The notes under the pieces were generated by a model. The model did no database searches. It was not told the DNA's origin and was given only the letters and a program-made list of their open reading frames with translations. A program made the position numbers and the translations under genes. From a virus, in the IMG/VR virus record IMGVR_UViG_3300023113_000001, positions 1 through 41,386 of that record: DNA of 41,386 bases. One strand, written 5' to 3'. Shown here one piece after another: positions 20,993 through 29,692 of the stretch. Numbering within the stretch: the stretch's first letter is position 1; each line of letters starts with the position of its first letter.

Positions 20993-23275
20993 TTATTCCC
21001 CCAGAATGCGCGCGGCAGAGCCGGGGCCGTATTTGGCATCGAAGGCGCTACGCAACGACGGATTGGCGCGCAGATGATCCACCGCCTTTGTCGGTGCCGG
21101 GGGCGGCGGGGGCGGCGCTGCGCCTAGTTTCTCAGCTTCTTTCACAAGGTCGGCAAAGCGATCCGCGCCGCCGATCTTGTCGGCAAATTCAAGCTCGAAA
21201 TCGTCAAACGAGCCCTTCGGGTTTTCGCGCTTCCAAGTGCGCCAACCTTTCGCCTTCTCAATGTCCAGATCAGCCATGCGCCGGGCCGCCGTAATGAGCA
21301 GCTTGTTGGCGCGCGGATCGTTCGCTAGCGACGGCAGCGTTCCGGTCAGGAACTCGCGGTCGGTGTTCGAGAAGTTGTTGGCCGGGAAGCCGCCAGAGCC
21401 GATCATATCCACCAGCATGCGGCCAGAAATGGCGTTGAGGGCCTGAGCATCGCCCACGCGCTTCGGGTCCAGCCCAAGCGCTTCTAGGTAGGCGTCATCC
21501 ACTCCGAGCGACTTGCCGAGCGCCGCAATCGTCATGCGGCTTGGAGACAGTTTTCCAGTCTCGACGTTCTTCATCAGAGCGTCAATCTGGCCGAGCCGCA
21601 TCAACTGTTTGGAGGCAGATGCAGCGGCGGCCATGGTTTCGCTTGCGCGTGTGCCCGCCGCCTTGCCAATGGCTTTTGACTCTTCGGTTTCGCCCGCGCC
21701 GACATTAACGGTCGTCCCGCCCGGTGGCGTGTAAAGCTTGCCGTCTGGTCCAAGCTGATAAACGCGCTTATCGTCAGCCGGGATGCCCGCAGACGCGCGT
21801 TCCTCCGGCGAGACAAGATTGCGATAGCCGCCAGAGCTACGGCGTAGCTGTTCAAGCTCAAGCTGCGCCTTTTCAGCCTGCGCCTTCGTCAAGGCGCGCT
21901 TTTCGGGCGCGTTCTCGTCGGAGTATTTCTGCCGGGCGCGGTAAATTTCCAGCGCCGCCGCATGATACTGGCTTTGGCGCTTGTCGTTCAGCACCTCCAG
22001 CAATTCCCGCGTGCTAATGTCGGGCCGGGGATCGTTCGGGGGAAGCTGGTTCGGGCCGGGAATGGTGAAGTTGCCCTGAACCTCTGCGCCGCCCTGCGCG
22101 GGAACGTCAGACACGGGAGCGCCCGGCTGTGCGGGAGCCTGCGCCAACTGAACCGGAGCGGCAGGGGCGCCACCGCCACGCTTCGCAAGCTCCTGCTGCA
22201 TGAGCGTGCGGAGGTTGTCGGGAACGCGGGGATTGTTGATGAACGCCTGCAAGGCAGGGGTGGGCGTGCTGGTGTAGAGCCCGTCCTGTGCGGGGGCGCC
22301 CTGCGGTGCCCGCGCGACCTGTGAAGGCTGCTGCGCCGGGGTGAACTGATCAGACGGCGGCGGGGCGCTGCCGAGCGCGAACTGCGGGCCGGCCTGCGCT
22401 GTCTGGCTCGGCTGCGCGCCGCCTTCAAACGCCGCGACCTCGCGGCCCCAGTTCGGGTTCAGAGCGCGCTGGAACACGTCTTCCGCGTAAGGCTGCTTGC
22501 CGTTCTCAACGCGGATTTTCGCCGCAATGAGCTTCTGGCGCACTTCCCAGTTGTTCATATCAAGCGGCTGATTGGGATCGACGCCCAACTCTTTCGCGAC
22601 CTGAGCGACGTAGGCGCCCGTATTGTTTTCGGTCGGAGGCGCCCAACGGTTGACGATGCCGTTCACAGTGTTGAGGCCGCGCCCCGCATAGCTGGTCAGC
22701 AGCTTGTCAGCAGCCTGGATGCCCTGTTCCGGCGTGGCGTACTGCGCGAAGCGGCCATCCGAGCCTTGGAAGCCCTGAACCGTCGCGGCGAACCGCCCGC
22801 TTTCAATGTTGCCGGGGTTGTTATTGCGGAGGCCGCGCGGCTCGTTCCAGTTGCCCAACTGCGTCAAGCCGGAAGACTGAGCCTCAAGGGAGGCAACCGC
22901 ATCCGGTGTTTCGGCCACCGCCACGCCAGCCGGGGACGCGCGGCCAGCGCCAGAGGTTGCCCCCAGCGACGTGACAGGCGCAACGCCCTGAACTGTCGGA
23001 GCGGTCGGCGTCGGGCGGTTGATGGCGAACGGGCTGTTCTTCGTCGCGGTTTCCGTCAGCAAGCGCTCGCGCGCCTTCTCGCCAAGCGCGAAGAAGTTGG
23101 CCGCCGCAGCGGTGTCGCCCTTCTGCAAGAGCGCCTGAGCGGCCTTGGCATAGCCTTCGGGCGTGCCGTCAAGGTTCTGGCCAAGGCTCGCAAGCTGCTG
23201 GCGCTGCTGGAAGCCCTGAATGGCCTTGTCGATGCCCGAAAAGTCGAGCGCCTTGTAGCCGGTGAATGCTGACAT
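20993..23275 (-). CDS. Internal virion protein with muralytic domain (760 aa)
   Basis: An N-terminal helical segment is followed at about residues 145-285 by a domain beginning EPRGLRNNNPGNIESG and including FAQYATPEQGIQAADKLL and VNRWAPPTENNTGAYV, known from structural protein P5-like peptidoglycan-digesting domains of virions. A Pro/Gln/Ala linker and a large helical C-terminus follow. It probably opens a local hole in peptidoglycan during DNA ejection. Abuts the HNH gene with no gap. Confidence 0.85.
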   Translation of the reverse strand: MSAFTGYKALDFSGIDKAIQGFQQRQQLASLGQNLDGTPEGYAKAAQALLQKGDTAAAANFFALGEKARERLLTETATKNSPFAINRPTPTAPTVQGVAPVTSLGATSGAGRASPAGVAVAETPDAVASLEAQSSGLTQLGNWNEPRGLRNNNPGNIESGRFAATVQGFQGSDGRFAQYATPEQGIQAADKLLTSYAGRGLNTVNGIVNRWAPPTENNTGAYVAQVAKELGVDPNQPLDMNNWEVRQKLIAAKIRVENGKQPYAEDVFQRALNPNWGREVAAFEGGAQPSQTAQAGPQFALGSAPPPSDQFTPAQQPSQVARAPQGAPAQDGLYTSTPTPALQAFINNPRVPDNLRTLMQQELAKRGGGAPAAPVQLAQAPAQPGAPVSDVPAQGGAEVQGNFTIPGPNQLPPNDPRPDISTRELLEVLNDKRQSQYHAAALEIYRARQKYSDENAPEKRALTKAQAEKAQLELEQLRRSSGGYRNLVSPEERASAGIPADDKRVYQLGPDGKLYTPPGGTTVNVGAGETEESKAIGKAAGTRASETMAAAASASKQLMRLGQIDALMKNVETGKLSPSRMTIAALGKSLGVDDAYLEALGLDPKRVGDAQALNAISGRMLVDMIGSGGFPANNFSNTDREFLTGTLPSLANDPRANKLLITAARRMADLDIEKAKGWRTWKRENPKGSFDDFELEFADKIGGADRFADLVKEAEKLGAAPPPPPPAPTKAVDHLRANPSLRSAFDAKYGPGSAARILGE

Positions 23276-23800
23276 TTAAGCGGCCCTCGCGATCTTGCCA
23301 AACTCGCCATGGAATTTGGCCGACGCCGCCGCATAAGCGTTCGCGGCATCATTCTTTGATTTGAAGAACCCGAGATGGATGCGCTTGCCAGTAACGCGGA
23401 TTTGGGCGTGCCACGCCTGCTGCGCGATGCTCCACGAAACGCCTTTAACGCCGCTTGAATTGTTCTTGTACAAGACGCGGTTGAACGCGTTCTGCTGCTG
23501 CGTCACAACGCGCAAGTTCTTAATCCGGTTATCTAACCGATCCCCGTTGATATGGTCGATCTGGCCGTTCGGCCACTCCCCGTAAACAATCAGCCATGCG
23601 AGCATATGTGCAGGCACGATCGTCCCAGAAATGCCTATTTTACGATATGATTCCGGGCAAACCGTTCCCGCTTCATCTCCAGCATTGCGGCGAGTGCTAG
23701 GGCGTTTCGCCCACAAAAAAAGCCCGCTATCGGGGCAATACGATAACTGGTCCAGCACTTGCGCGCGTACCAGAGAAAGGCGGCTGCGTTTCCCTGCCAT
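23276..23800 (-). CDS. HNH homing endonuclease with AP2-like domain (174 aa)
   Basis: SGLFLWAKRP, then IVPAHMLAWLIVYGEWPNGQIDHINGDRLDNRIKNLR in the HNH_3 style (DH, N, N-R ligands), then a C-terminal AP2-like DNA-binding region (SSGVKGVSWSIAQQAWHAQIRVTGKRIHLGFF, then DAANAYAAAS). Such genes are intergenic homing elements in phage structural clusters. It overlaps the upstream stop by TAATG and abuts the downstream start, splitting the ejection genes without disrupting them. A run of seven U after GCCC-GGGC occurs within its 5' coding part. Confidence 0.92.
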   Translation of the reverse strand: MAGKRSRLSLVRAQVLDQLSYCPDSGLFLWAKRPSTRRNAGDEAGTVCPESYRKIGISGTIVPAHMLAWLIVYGEWPNGQIDHINGDRLDNRIKNLRVVTQQQNAFNRVLYKNNSSGVKGVSWSIAQQAWHAQIRVTGKRIHLGFFKSKNDAANAYAAASAKFHGEFGKIARAA

Positions 23801-24807
23801 TAGTAGAGCCCCCCGGTGCCGGAGTTGGACAGCGCGTTGAAGGTTCCGCCGCCGCCACCGCCCATCCCCGGAAGCCTAAACCCGCCACCGCCCATCATGC
23901 CCGTCGCGGCGTTGAACAAGGTCGTTCCAAGGTTGACCATCGTCTGCTGATTGGCATTCTTCGCCGCGTCCGATGCCTGCGCCTGCGACGTGATGTTCTG
24001 CGTCTGCGCGCCGGTCGTGAAGTTGCCCTGATTGGCAAGCGACTGGCCGAGGCCGGTGTAGATGTTGGCTTGGTTCTGCCCGGTCTGCATGGCGACGTTG
24101 CCGAGCGACGAGCCCATGCCGGAGAAGATGCCCGCTTCCTTGCTCGCGCGGTCGGTCGCCAGACCCGCAAGGCCCGTGCCCTCAGCGACGCCCATCTGGC
24201 CGAGCGTGTTGTATCCCTGCTGCTGCTGGCCGGCTGCCTGCAAGCCTTGCGTGCTCAGGTTGCCGAGGTTGCCGAAATACTGCTGCGCGGTCTGGTTGGC
24301 GAGGTTTCCGCCGATGCGCGCAACCGCGTCAATCTGGTTGCCGCCAAGGCCGCCGATGACGCTCGCCCGGCGAAGGGCCGCGTCGCTGGTCTGGTCCACA
24401 ACGTCCTGAAAGCCGGTCGCATTGCGCCATGTGTTCAGCGCCGCAGCCTGAGCGCCCGAACCCGCCGCGCCGTTCAGGCCGAGAAAGTCGCTCTGAGCCG
24501 TGTTGGCCGCCTGCCCGCTCTGAACCCACGGGTTAAAGATGTCGATGCCCTGCTGCACGCTCTGCCGGCCCTGAGCAAAGCCGCCCGACAGATCGCCGCG
24601 CGCCTGATTGTAGCCGGTGCCGATAGCTCCAGCCGCCGCCGCGCCATAGTCGCGAATGGCATTGTTCGCCGTGGCCTGCCCCGTCCCCAGCGCGTTCAGC
24701 GAATAATCCGCCGCGTTCCTGAACCCCTGCGCGTTCGTCGCCTGGTTCTGGTTCAGGTAGTCGATATTCATCATGGTCGCTTGGCGCTGACCGCGTGCAG
24801 ATGCCAT
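23800..24807 (-). CDS. DNA-ejection protein, P22 gp7-like by position (335 aa)
   Basis: A Gln-, Asn-, Ala- and Gly-rich helical protein (NQNQATNAQGFRNAADYSLN, QQQQGYNTLGQMG) ending in a Gly-rich tail. The composition and position after the head-completion genes fit small internal virion proteins that leave the capsid ahead of DNA. The start could also be MMNIDYLN a few codons later. Confidence 0.75.
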   Translation of the reverse strand: MASARGQRQATMMNIDYLNQNQATNAQGFRNAADYSLNALGTGQATANNAIRDYGAAAAGAIGTGYNQARGDLSGGFAQGRQSVQQGIDIFNPWVQSGQAANTAQSDFLGLNGAAGSGAQAAALNTWRNATGFQDVVDQTSDAALRRASVIGGLGGNQIDAVARIGGNLANQTAQQYFGNLGNLSTQGLQAAGQQQQGYNTLGQMGVAEGTGLAGLATDRASKEAGIFSGMGSSLGNVAMQTGQNQANIYTGLGQSLANQGNFTTGAQTQNITSQAQASDAAKNANQQTMVNLGTTLFNAATGMMGGGGFRLPGMGGGGGGTFNALSNSGTGGLY

Positions 24808-24819
24808 GTTGCTATTCCT

Positions 24820-24963
24820 TTAGGGGATGGCCGCGCCCATGCGGGCGAGGTAGGCCATGACGCGGCTCAACCACTGGAGAAATTCAGGCGTCAGCTTGCC
24901 GTCTGGTCCGACTGCGGATTTCGTCGCGTCCCAGATCGGCGGGGGAAGCTCTGCGAAGGCCAT
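24820..24963 (-). CDS. Small conserved phage protein (47 aa)
   Basis: Starts MAFAELPPPIWDATKSAVGP in a TGATG overlap with the gp10-like gene. The LTPEFLQWLSRV helix is a recurring ending in short proteins beside tail genes. Likely a minor structural or assembly factor; too short to be sure of a family. Confidence 0.65.
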   Translation of the reverse strand: MAFAELPPPIWDATKSAVGPDGKLTPEFLQWLSRVMAYLARMGAAIP

Positions 24964-26372
24964 CAGGCTGCCGCCCTGGCCATGGCTTCAGCCCGCCCGC
25001 CCCTGAGCGTCTTGTAGACAGGGGATGACGTGCTCAGGCGGAACCTCACGCCGTGATGCGTTGAAAGCCCGATGCGATTGACGCGGATTTGGTTGACGAA
25101 ATCGCCCTGCCCGCCGAGCGAGCGGACGTTGACGCCGTTGGACCATGTGGCGCCGCCATCCATCGACCACTGCACGGTGACGGAGGGGTTCACCTCATCC
25201 TCAGAGCCGAGCGGGTTGCCCTGCCCGGTAGTGAAGTCGAAGAACGCCGACGACACCGCCGTTCGCGACGGAAACTGCTTGATCGGGCCGCTTTCCAGCA
25301 GCATCGCAATCACGCCGCCGTCTTCGTCATAGTCGGATTCGGCCAAGCGCTGGATCTTGCCGCCCGTGGTGTCGCCAAGCATCCAAGACCCGGCAAAATT
25401 GGCGCTCATCGTGCCGCGCCAGCGGTTCAGGCCGTAACTGGTGCGCTCATGCCAGAAGCCAGAGGCAAGGTTGAACTCCCATGTCCACGAATTGGACGAG
25501 AGCGAAAACACCGGCTGCCCGCCGACCACATGCACGCAAGCCTTGATCGTGCGCTTATCGACAACGGACGAAATCGCCCGCTCGACGTCCTTGGTTGAGA
25601 CGACGGTGGGCGTGTAGCCATCGAGGCGACGAACTGTGCCGTCAGCCGCGACGAACACGAGAGCCCTATCCCAGCCGCTCTCATAGCCCGCCACAGCCCA
25701 TTGACCGATCAGGCCAACCGGGAGCACCTGAGTGCGCTGCAAGGGGAAAGGCGTGGCGCCGACGTTCTCATAGAACTCAATCGAGTTGTCGCCCATCGCG
25801 AGCACTTCGCGACCGACGCGGATGACGCGATACAGGCCATCGGGGTTGGCTTGGCACTGCGTGAACGACAGCGGATCGACCGTGACGGCGTTGAGCCCGG
25901 TCGCCCAAATCTGGCCGGAACGGGTCGAGAAGATGATGTAGCCGTCCAGATCGGTGGCGCTGTTGGGCTGGGGCAGATCGCCATCGGCAAAGGACGTGAC
26001 AGCCGCCGTGGTAACGTTGAAGGCGCCATTCTCCGAGACGACGATCAGGTCTGGCGTGGGGCTTGCATTGTTTCGGCCCCACGAAACGGGCTCGGCGCCT
26101 GACAGCGTGCCGGTGAGCGACGTGATCGCCCCGTTTTCCGTGACAGTGACCACATCGTCTTCGTAAGCCGCATACAGAAGCCCGCCCGTGACGATCATGC
26201 CGCGAGGGGTCGCAAGCGTCGTGTCGCAGAACGCCGTAAAGCCGGGAACCGCGCGCCATGTCGGAACGCCCGCGTCAACCTCGCAATAGCAGTTGAGAAG
26301 CCGCCCCTGCCCTTCGCCGGGCTGCTGCCCTGGTAGCGAGGATTTTGGGAACGGAACGTCAACGGTCGGCAT
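24963..26372 (-). CDS. Head-completion/DNA-stabilisation protein, P22 gp10-like (469 aa)
   Basis: Begins PFPKSSLPGQQPGEGQGRLLNCY and continues with repeated beta-propeller-like strands, including EFYENVGATPFPLQRTQ, WALVF-type repeats (DRALVFVAADGTVRRLDG) and a C-terminal VQWSMDGGATWSNG domain. This layout matches the gp10-type packaged-DNA stabilisation and tail-hub proteins of short-tailed phages. It plugs the portal after packaging. Confidence 0.85.
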   Translation of the reverse strand: MPTVDVPFPKSSLPGQQPGEGQGRLLNCYCEVDAGVPTWRAVPGFTAFCDTTLATPRGMIVTGGLLYAAYEDDVVTVTENGAITSLTGTLSGAEPVSWGRNNASPTPDLIVVSENGAFNVTTAAVTSFADGDLPQPNSATDLDGYIIFSTRSGQIWATGLNAVTVDPLSFTQCQANPDGLYRVIRVGREVLAMGDNSIEFYENVGATPFPLQRTQVLPVGLIGQWAVAGYESGWDRALVFVAADGTVRRLDGYTPTVVSTKDVERAISSVVDKRTIKACVHVVGGQPVFSLSSNSWTWEFNLASGFWHERTSYGLNRWRGTMSANFAGSWMLGDTTGGKIQRLAESDYDEDGGVIAMLLESGPIKQFPSRTAVSSAFFDFTTGQGNPLGSEDEVNPSVTVQWSMDGGATWSNGVNVRSLGGQGDFVNQIRVNRIGLSTHHGVRFRLSTSSPVYKTLRGGRAEAMARAAA

Positions 26373-26725
26373 CAGTAGTATTCCGCCGCCAGAGTTTCAT
26401 AAGTCGGGCGCAGCGCGGTGATGCGGCGGATGATGTTCATGACGTTCTGCCGCGCCTCATCGGACGGCGCCGGCAGGCCGAAGTCAGACGCGATGTCCAA
26501 AGCCAGCAGCGCGGCCAAGCCGTTGAACAGTTCGTTGGGGATCTCCTCGGCGCTGGTGTCGCTGGTCAGCACCACATCGCAGACGCCAAGCGCGCTCAGT
26601 TCGTCAATCATCGGATTGAGAACGAGTTGGGCAACCGCGATGTCCTCAGCCGATGCGGTCTGGCCGGAGCCGACAACCATCGCCTTTGACAGCGCGCGCT
26701 CGCAAAGCTGCGTTTGGGTTTTCAT
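26372..26725 (-). CDS. Head-tail connector, P22 gp4-like (117 aa)
   Basis: A helical protein (LCERALSKAMVVGSGQ, VLNPMIDELSALGV, NGLAALLALDIASDFG) in the position and size class of the gp4-like tail accessory factors that bind the portal ring. It overlaps neighbours on both sides by TGATG-type junctions. P22 gp4 also has muralytic activity; nothing here shows that. Confidence 0.75.
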   Translation of the reverse strand: MKTQTQLCERALSKAMVVGSGQTASAEDIAVAQLVLNPMIDELSALGVCDVVLTSDTSAEEIPNELFNGLAALLALDIASDFGLPAPSDEARQNVMNIIRRITALRPTYETLAAEYY

Positions 26726-26991
26726 CAGACCACCTTGCGCGGACGACCACGCTTGCGGGGGGCTTCGGACTGGGGCTCGTCGTCCTGCGTGGCCCAGCAG
26801 CGCACATACAGCGCGGCGGCCTCAACGGGCTCCTGACGAGCCTCCAGATGCGAATGACGCGCGCACCGCGCGGCCAGATCGTCTTCGACCTCGGTCCATT
26901 CGGTGCGGGTGAATGTCTTGCCGAACAATTCAATGCTGGCGGGGCCATGGCCACCGCAGCGGGGATCGCCAATGAAGCGAAAGTCAGCCAT
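26725..26991 (-). CDS. Small unknown head-region protein with basic tail (88 aa)
   Basis: Start chosen at MADFRFIGDPRCGG rather than nine codons upstream, which lies in the terminator's 3' flank. FGKTFTRTEWTEV is a common phage structural motif, and the C-terminus KRGRPRKVV resembles an AT-hook. It may contact packaged DNA or the portal. Confidence 0.65.
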   Translation of the reverse strand: MADFRFIGDPRCGGHGPASIELFGKTFTRTEWTEVEDDLAARCARHSHLEARQEPVEAAALYVRCWATQDDEPQSEAPRKRGRPRKVV

Positions 26992-27003
26992 GTGGGCCTC
27001 ATG

Positions 27004-27032
27004 AAAAAGGCGGGGCACGCAAGCGCCCCGCC
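27004..27032 (-). terminator. Intrinsic terminator in the late operon
   Basis: On the minus strand, GGCGGGGC-GCTTGCGT-GCCCCGCC is followed by TTTTT: an 8-bp GC stem with a U-run. It lies directly after the small capsid-protein gene at 27058 and before the head-completion genes. Confidence 0.9.
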
Positions 27033-27057
27033 CTGTTGATGTTGCGTCGCCCTGGGA

Positions 27058-27534
27058 TCAGGGAACGACGTAGAAGACGACAACCGAGAGCGTGCCGGCA
27101 GCGAAGGTCGCAGCGGTGGCAACGCAGTTGACGGTGATAACCGTCTCCGCGCTGAACGCCTGCGGGCCGTCGGTGATCAGCTTGCCGCCGAAAGCGTAGT
27201 TGTAGCCGCCTTCCGGCTTGATGCCGGCGACGGTATCGGTGCCCTGAACGCCGAGATTGCCGAACCCGTCCGGGTCAGCCGCCTCAACGCCGTTGGCCGC
27301 CCAGCCGATGTCAAGGTCGAGCGTCTCGGCCGCGTTGGTGTCGAGGTCGTCCGAATAAATCCGGCCAGCGACGACGACAGCGCCCTTGGGAATGCGGCAC
27401 ATCTCATAGACATCGTTCGCAACCGGGTTGGCGGCGACTTCGATGGTGCCGTAAGCGGCGCAGAGAACCCCGGCGCCGGTAGCCTTGAAGACCGGGAACG
27501 TCGAAGCGGCCCGAGTGGCGGTGAAAGTTGCCAT
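27058..27534 (-). CDS. Small capsid/decoration protein (158 aa)
   Basis: A beta-rich protein (AAYGTIEVAANPVANDVYEMCRIP, AVVVAGRIYSDD, FSAETVITVNC) without Lys-rich regions, read right after the coat gene. Conserved phage structural proteins of this length and composition follow capsid genes. Capsid decoration is inferred by position. Confidence 0.75.
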   Translation of the reverse strand: MATFTATRAASTFPVFKATGAGVLCAAYGTIEVAANPVANDVYEMCRIPKGAVVVAGRIYSDDLDTNAAETLDLDIGWAANGVEAADPDGFGNLGVQGTDTVAGIKPEGGYNYAFGGKLITDGPQAFSAETVITVNCVATAATFAAGTLSVVVFYVVP

Positions 27535-27546
27535 GATCGCTTCTCC

Positions 27547-28668
27547 TTACGAAGCCGTGGACGAGGCGAAGAAGCCGGTGACGATGCCGTGGTCCTTGGT
27601 GTCGTCGCGGTCGCCCGCGCCCGAACCGAAGACCATCTTGCCGATGCCGTAGATCGCGGAGGTTTCGACGCCGTACTTGTCGCCGTAGTCGAATTCTTCG
27701 GTCTTGGAACGCCAGCGACGGGCATACGCAACAGCGATGGCCTGAGCGCCGCAGAGGTAGGCAGGGACGACCGTGGTCGTGCCGGAATCGCCCAGCGCGG
27801 TCAGGGTGGAGTAATCATAAAGGTCGTAAGCCTCCTTGATGATCACGCCGTCCCAGAGGAGGTCGCCGCCCTTGAACAGGCGGTTGTTCTCCATCTCCAG
27901 CGACACTTCACGCTGCGCCTGAGTGATGGTCGTATCCGCCTTAAGGTCGCGGAACGCCAGCGGGTGAGCGTAGAGCATGAAGTAGTGGCGCCCGTTGGTC
28001 TCCGAACGGATCGGACGGATTTTCGGGTTGGCACGGGTCGTCGCCTGGAACTTCATGGCGCTGATGTTGGCCGCCGTCAGACGCTCCGCAGCGGTGCCCG
28101 AAGTCAGCGTGGCAAGGCCAGCCGAGAGGTCGGTGCCCGCCGTGTAGACGCTGTTGCCGAAGAACACACGGTCGGCATTGTCCACCAGCCAAGCGTCAAG
28201 CGTGGTCTGGTTTCCGGCGAGGCCAACCGCAGCAGCGGTCATCTCGATGCCGTTCATGTTGCCGAGCGCGCGGGTGATCAGGCGCTCAGTATCCTTCATC
28301 GCCCACTCTTTGAGGACGAACTTGCCGGCAGAGCGGAGGGAAAGGGCCGAATACTGCTCATCGATCTCCGCGACGCGAACCGCATTGCGGCGCTTGTCAA
28401 CGGCCAGCTCGAACGAGCGGGTGGCCATGTCCTCTTCGTTGCCTTCCATGACGCCGCGACCGGTGACGGCATCCTGGGTGAGCTTGTTGACGAGCGCGAA
28501 GTTGACGCGGTCGCCCTTCTTCTTGGTCAGGTCTTCCTTGACCTGAATGATGGAGTTCTCGTTGGTCCCCATCTCACCGGCATAACGGTTTTCGGTGAGG
28601 TATTCGGTGAAGAACTGATCATCCCAAATCTCGGGAGTCAGATTGGCGTTTGCGCGAGTGTCAGCCAT
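27547..28668 (-). CDS. Major capsid protein (373 aa)
   Basis: Matches the N4-gp56/P22-like capsid group: IWDDQFFTEYLTENRYAG, the VNFALVNKLTQDAVTGRGVMEGNEE block, DKRRNAVRVAEIDEQ, and HYFMLYAHPLAFRDLK further on. This family has the HK97 fold and assembles with a scaffold rather than a maturation protease, and no protease is encoded here. A strong terminator lies just upstream of the start, so coat expression needs read-through or its own promoter, which I do not see. Confidence 0.9.
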   Translation of the reverse strand: MADTRANANLTPEIWDDQFFTEYLTENRYAGEMGTNENSIIQVKEDLTKKKGDRVNFALVNKLTQDAVTGRGVMEGNEEDMATRSFELAVDKRRNAVRVAEIDEQYSALSLRSAGKFVLKEWAMKDTERLITRALGNMNGIEMTAAAVGLAGNQTTLDAWLVDNADRVFFGNSVYTAGTDLSAGLATLTSGTAAERLTAANISAMKFQATTRANPKIRPIRSETNGRHYFMLYAHPLAFRDLKADTTITQAQREVSLEMENNRLFKGGDLLWDGVIIKEAYDLYDYSTLTALGDSGTTTVVPAYLCGAQAIAVAYARRWRSKTEEFDYGDKYGVETSAIYGIGKMVFGSGAGDRDDTKDHGIVTGFFASSTAS

Positions 28669-28712
28669 CGGAGGCTATTCCTTCTGAGGAAGGAAGACAG
28701 CCGGTCCCGCCC

Positions 28713-28741
28713 AAAGAAAAACCCCGCTCGATGGCGGGGTT
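28713..28741 (-). terminator. Intrinsic terminator between scaffold and coat genes
   Basis: On the minus strand, AACCCCGC-CATCGA-GCGGGGTT is followed by TTTCTTT. An 8-bp stem with a U-rich tail is a strong candidate. Odd place for a terminator, since coat protein is needed in the largest amount. Confidence 0.9.
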
Positions 28742-28743
28742 GG

Positions 28744-29556
28744 TTAGCGGCGAGAACCTAGGATGTCTTCAAGTCGGGGAGGGCCGGAGTAGGCCGGGCC
28801 GCTGCGGGCGCCGACGTTCCGACCAGTTGCGAAGTTGCCGGGCATGACGGGCGCGGGGCGCGTGTCTGCGGCCTGCGGCGTGTTGCCCTGCTGAAGTTCG
28901 GCCATGACCTGAGCGCGGATTTCCTCGGCCAGCTTCGCCTTGTAGGCGGCTGGGTCGGAGCCGATTTCGGCCATGGTGGATGTGTGCTGATGCCACTGCA
29001 CGGCGGCAGCGAAGGGGTTGGGAGCGTTCATGATCCGCTCGGCCATCACGGGATCAATCTGACCCGTCTGGCGTGCGCGGTCGAAAGCCTGTGCCGCTTC
29101 GTTGACCGTTTCCGGCTTGTGCTGGATTTCCGCCACCTGACGCGCCATGACCAACATCTGCTCGCGCAGGGGGTTGACCATTTCCATCGCCTGCGAACGA
29201 ACGAAGGCGTTGGGATCGTCCCAGATTTCGGGAGCCGCTGCCGGTTCAGGCTGGGCCTGCTTCGGCACAACGGCGCTCATCATCTGAGCGAAACGCTGTT
29301 CCCACTGAGCGTTCTGCTGTTCGAGCTTCGACTGAAACTCGGCAACTTGCTCGGTGTATCGCTTGGCCTTCTGGCGTTCCGCCTGGAGCGCGGCGACGGG
29401 GACCATTCCCCGCTCGTCGGTCTGCGGTTCGTCATTGGAAGACGGCTCCGGGGCCTGCGCCTCGGTGGTCGTCTCAGGCGTTGCGGTGGGTGTCGTGGTG
29501 GTTTCGACGGGCGCAGTTTCGCGCTCGCCGGAAAGGATGCTTTCCAGAGTGGACAT
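28744..29556 (-). CDS. Scaffolding protein (270 aa)
   Basis: A Thr/Pro/Glu-rich start (MSTLESILSGERETAP), an extended helical middle (ALQAERQKAKRYTEQVAEFQ, EQRFAQMMSA) and a short Pro/Gly-rich C-terminus (SGPPRLEDILGSRR). Helical scaffolds preceding the coat gene are typical of P22-like phages. Position between portal and coat supports the call. Confidence 0.82.
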   Translation of the reverse strand: MSTLESILSGERETAPVETTTTPTATPETTTEAQAPEPSSNDEPQTDERGMVPVAALQAERQKAKRYTEQVAEFQSKLEQQNAQWEQRFAQMMSAVVPKQAQPEPAAAPEIWDDPNAFVRSQAMEMVNPLREQMLVMARQVAEIQHKPETVNEAAQAFDRARQTGQIDPVMAERIMNAPNPFAAAVQWHQHTSTMAEIGSDPAAYKAKLAEEIRAQVMAELQQGNTPQAADTRPAPVMPGNFATGRNVGARSGPAYSGPPRLEDILGSRR

Positions 29557-29692
29557 CAGATTTCCCGTTTACGTGTGGATCACGAAGCGCCCGGAGCCCG
29601 GCGACAGCAGCGATTTAGTGAGGCTCGCTAAACCTCTAGCGCCCGTTGAGCCCGGCGACGGCTATGGAAGGCTTGCGGCCTTCAATCTGGAA
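29557..29692 (-). other. Portal-scaffold gap with two hairpins and a direct repeat
   Basis: No gene seen. It contains a perfect 6-bp hairpin (29667-29683, GAAGGC arms), a perfect 5-bp hairpin (29626-29641, CGCTA/TAGCG) and a 12-bp direct repeat GAGCCCGGCGAC at 29594-29605 and 29648-29659. No U-runs. Possible RNA processing or stability elements that let scaffold expression differ from portal. Confidence 0.5.

Noticed and set aside
23705-23735. Terminator in the HNH gene
   Set aside because: Only four perfect base pairs before the U-run and fully inside conserved coding sequence; mentioned but not called.
27589-28761. 390-codon plus-strand frame opposite the coat gene
   Set aside because: Antisense of the capsid gene, with no independent start signal or family.
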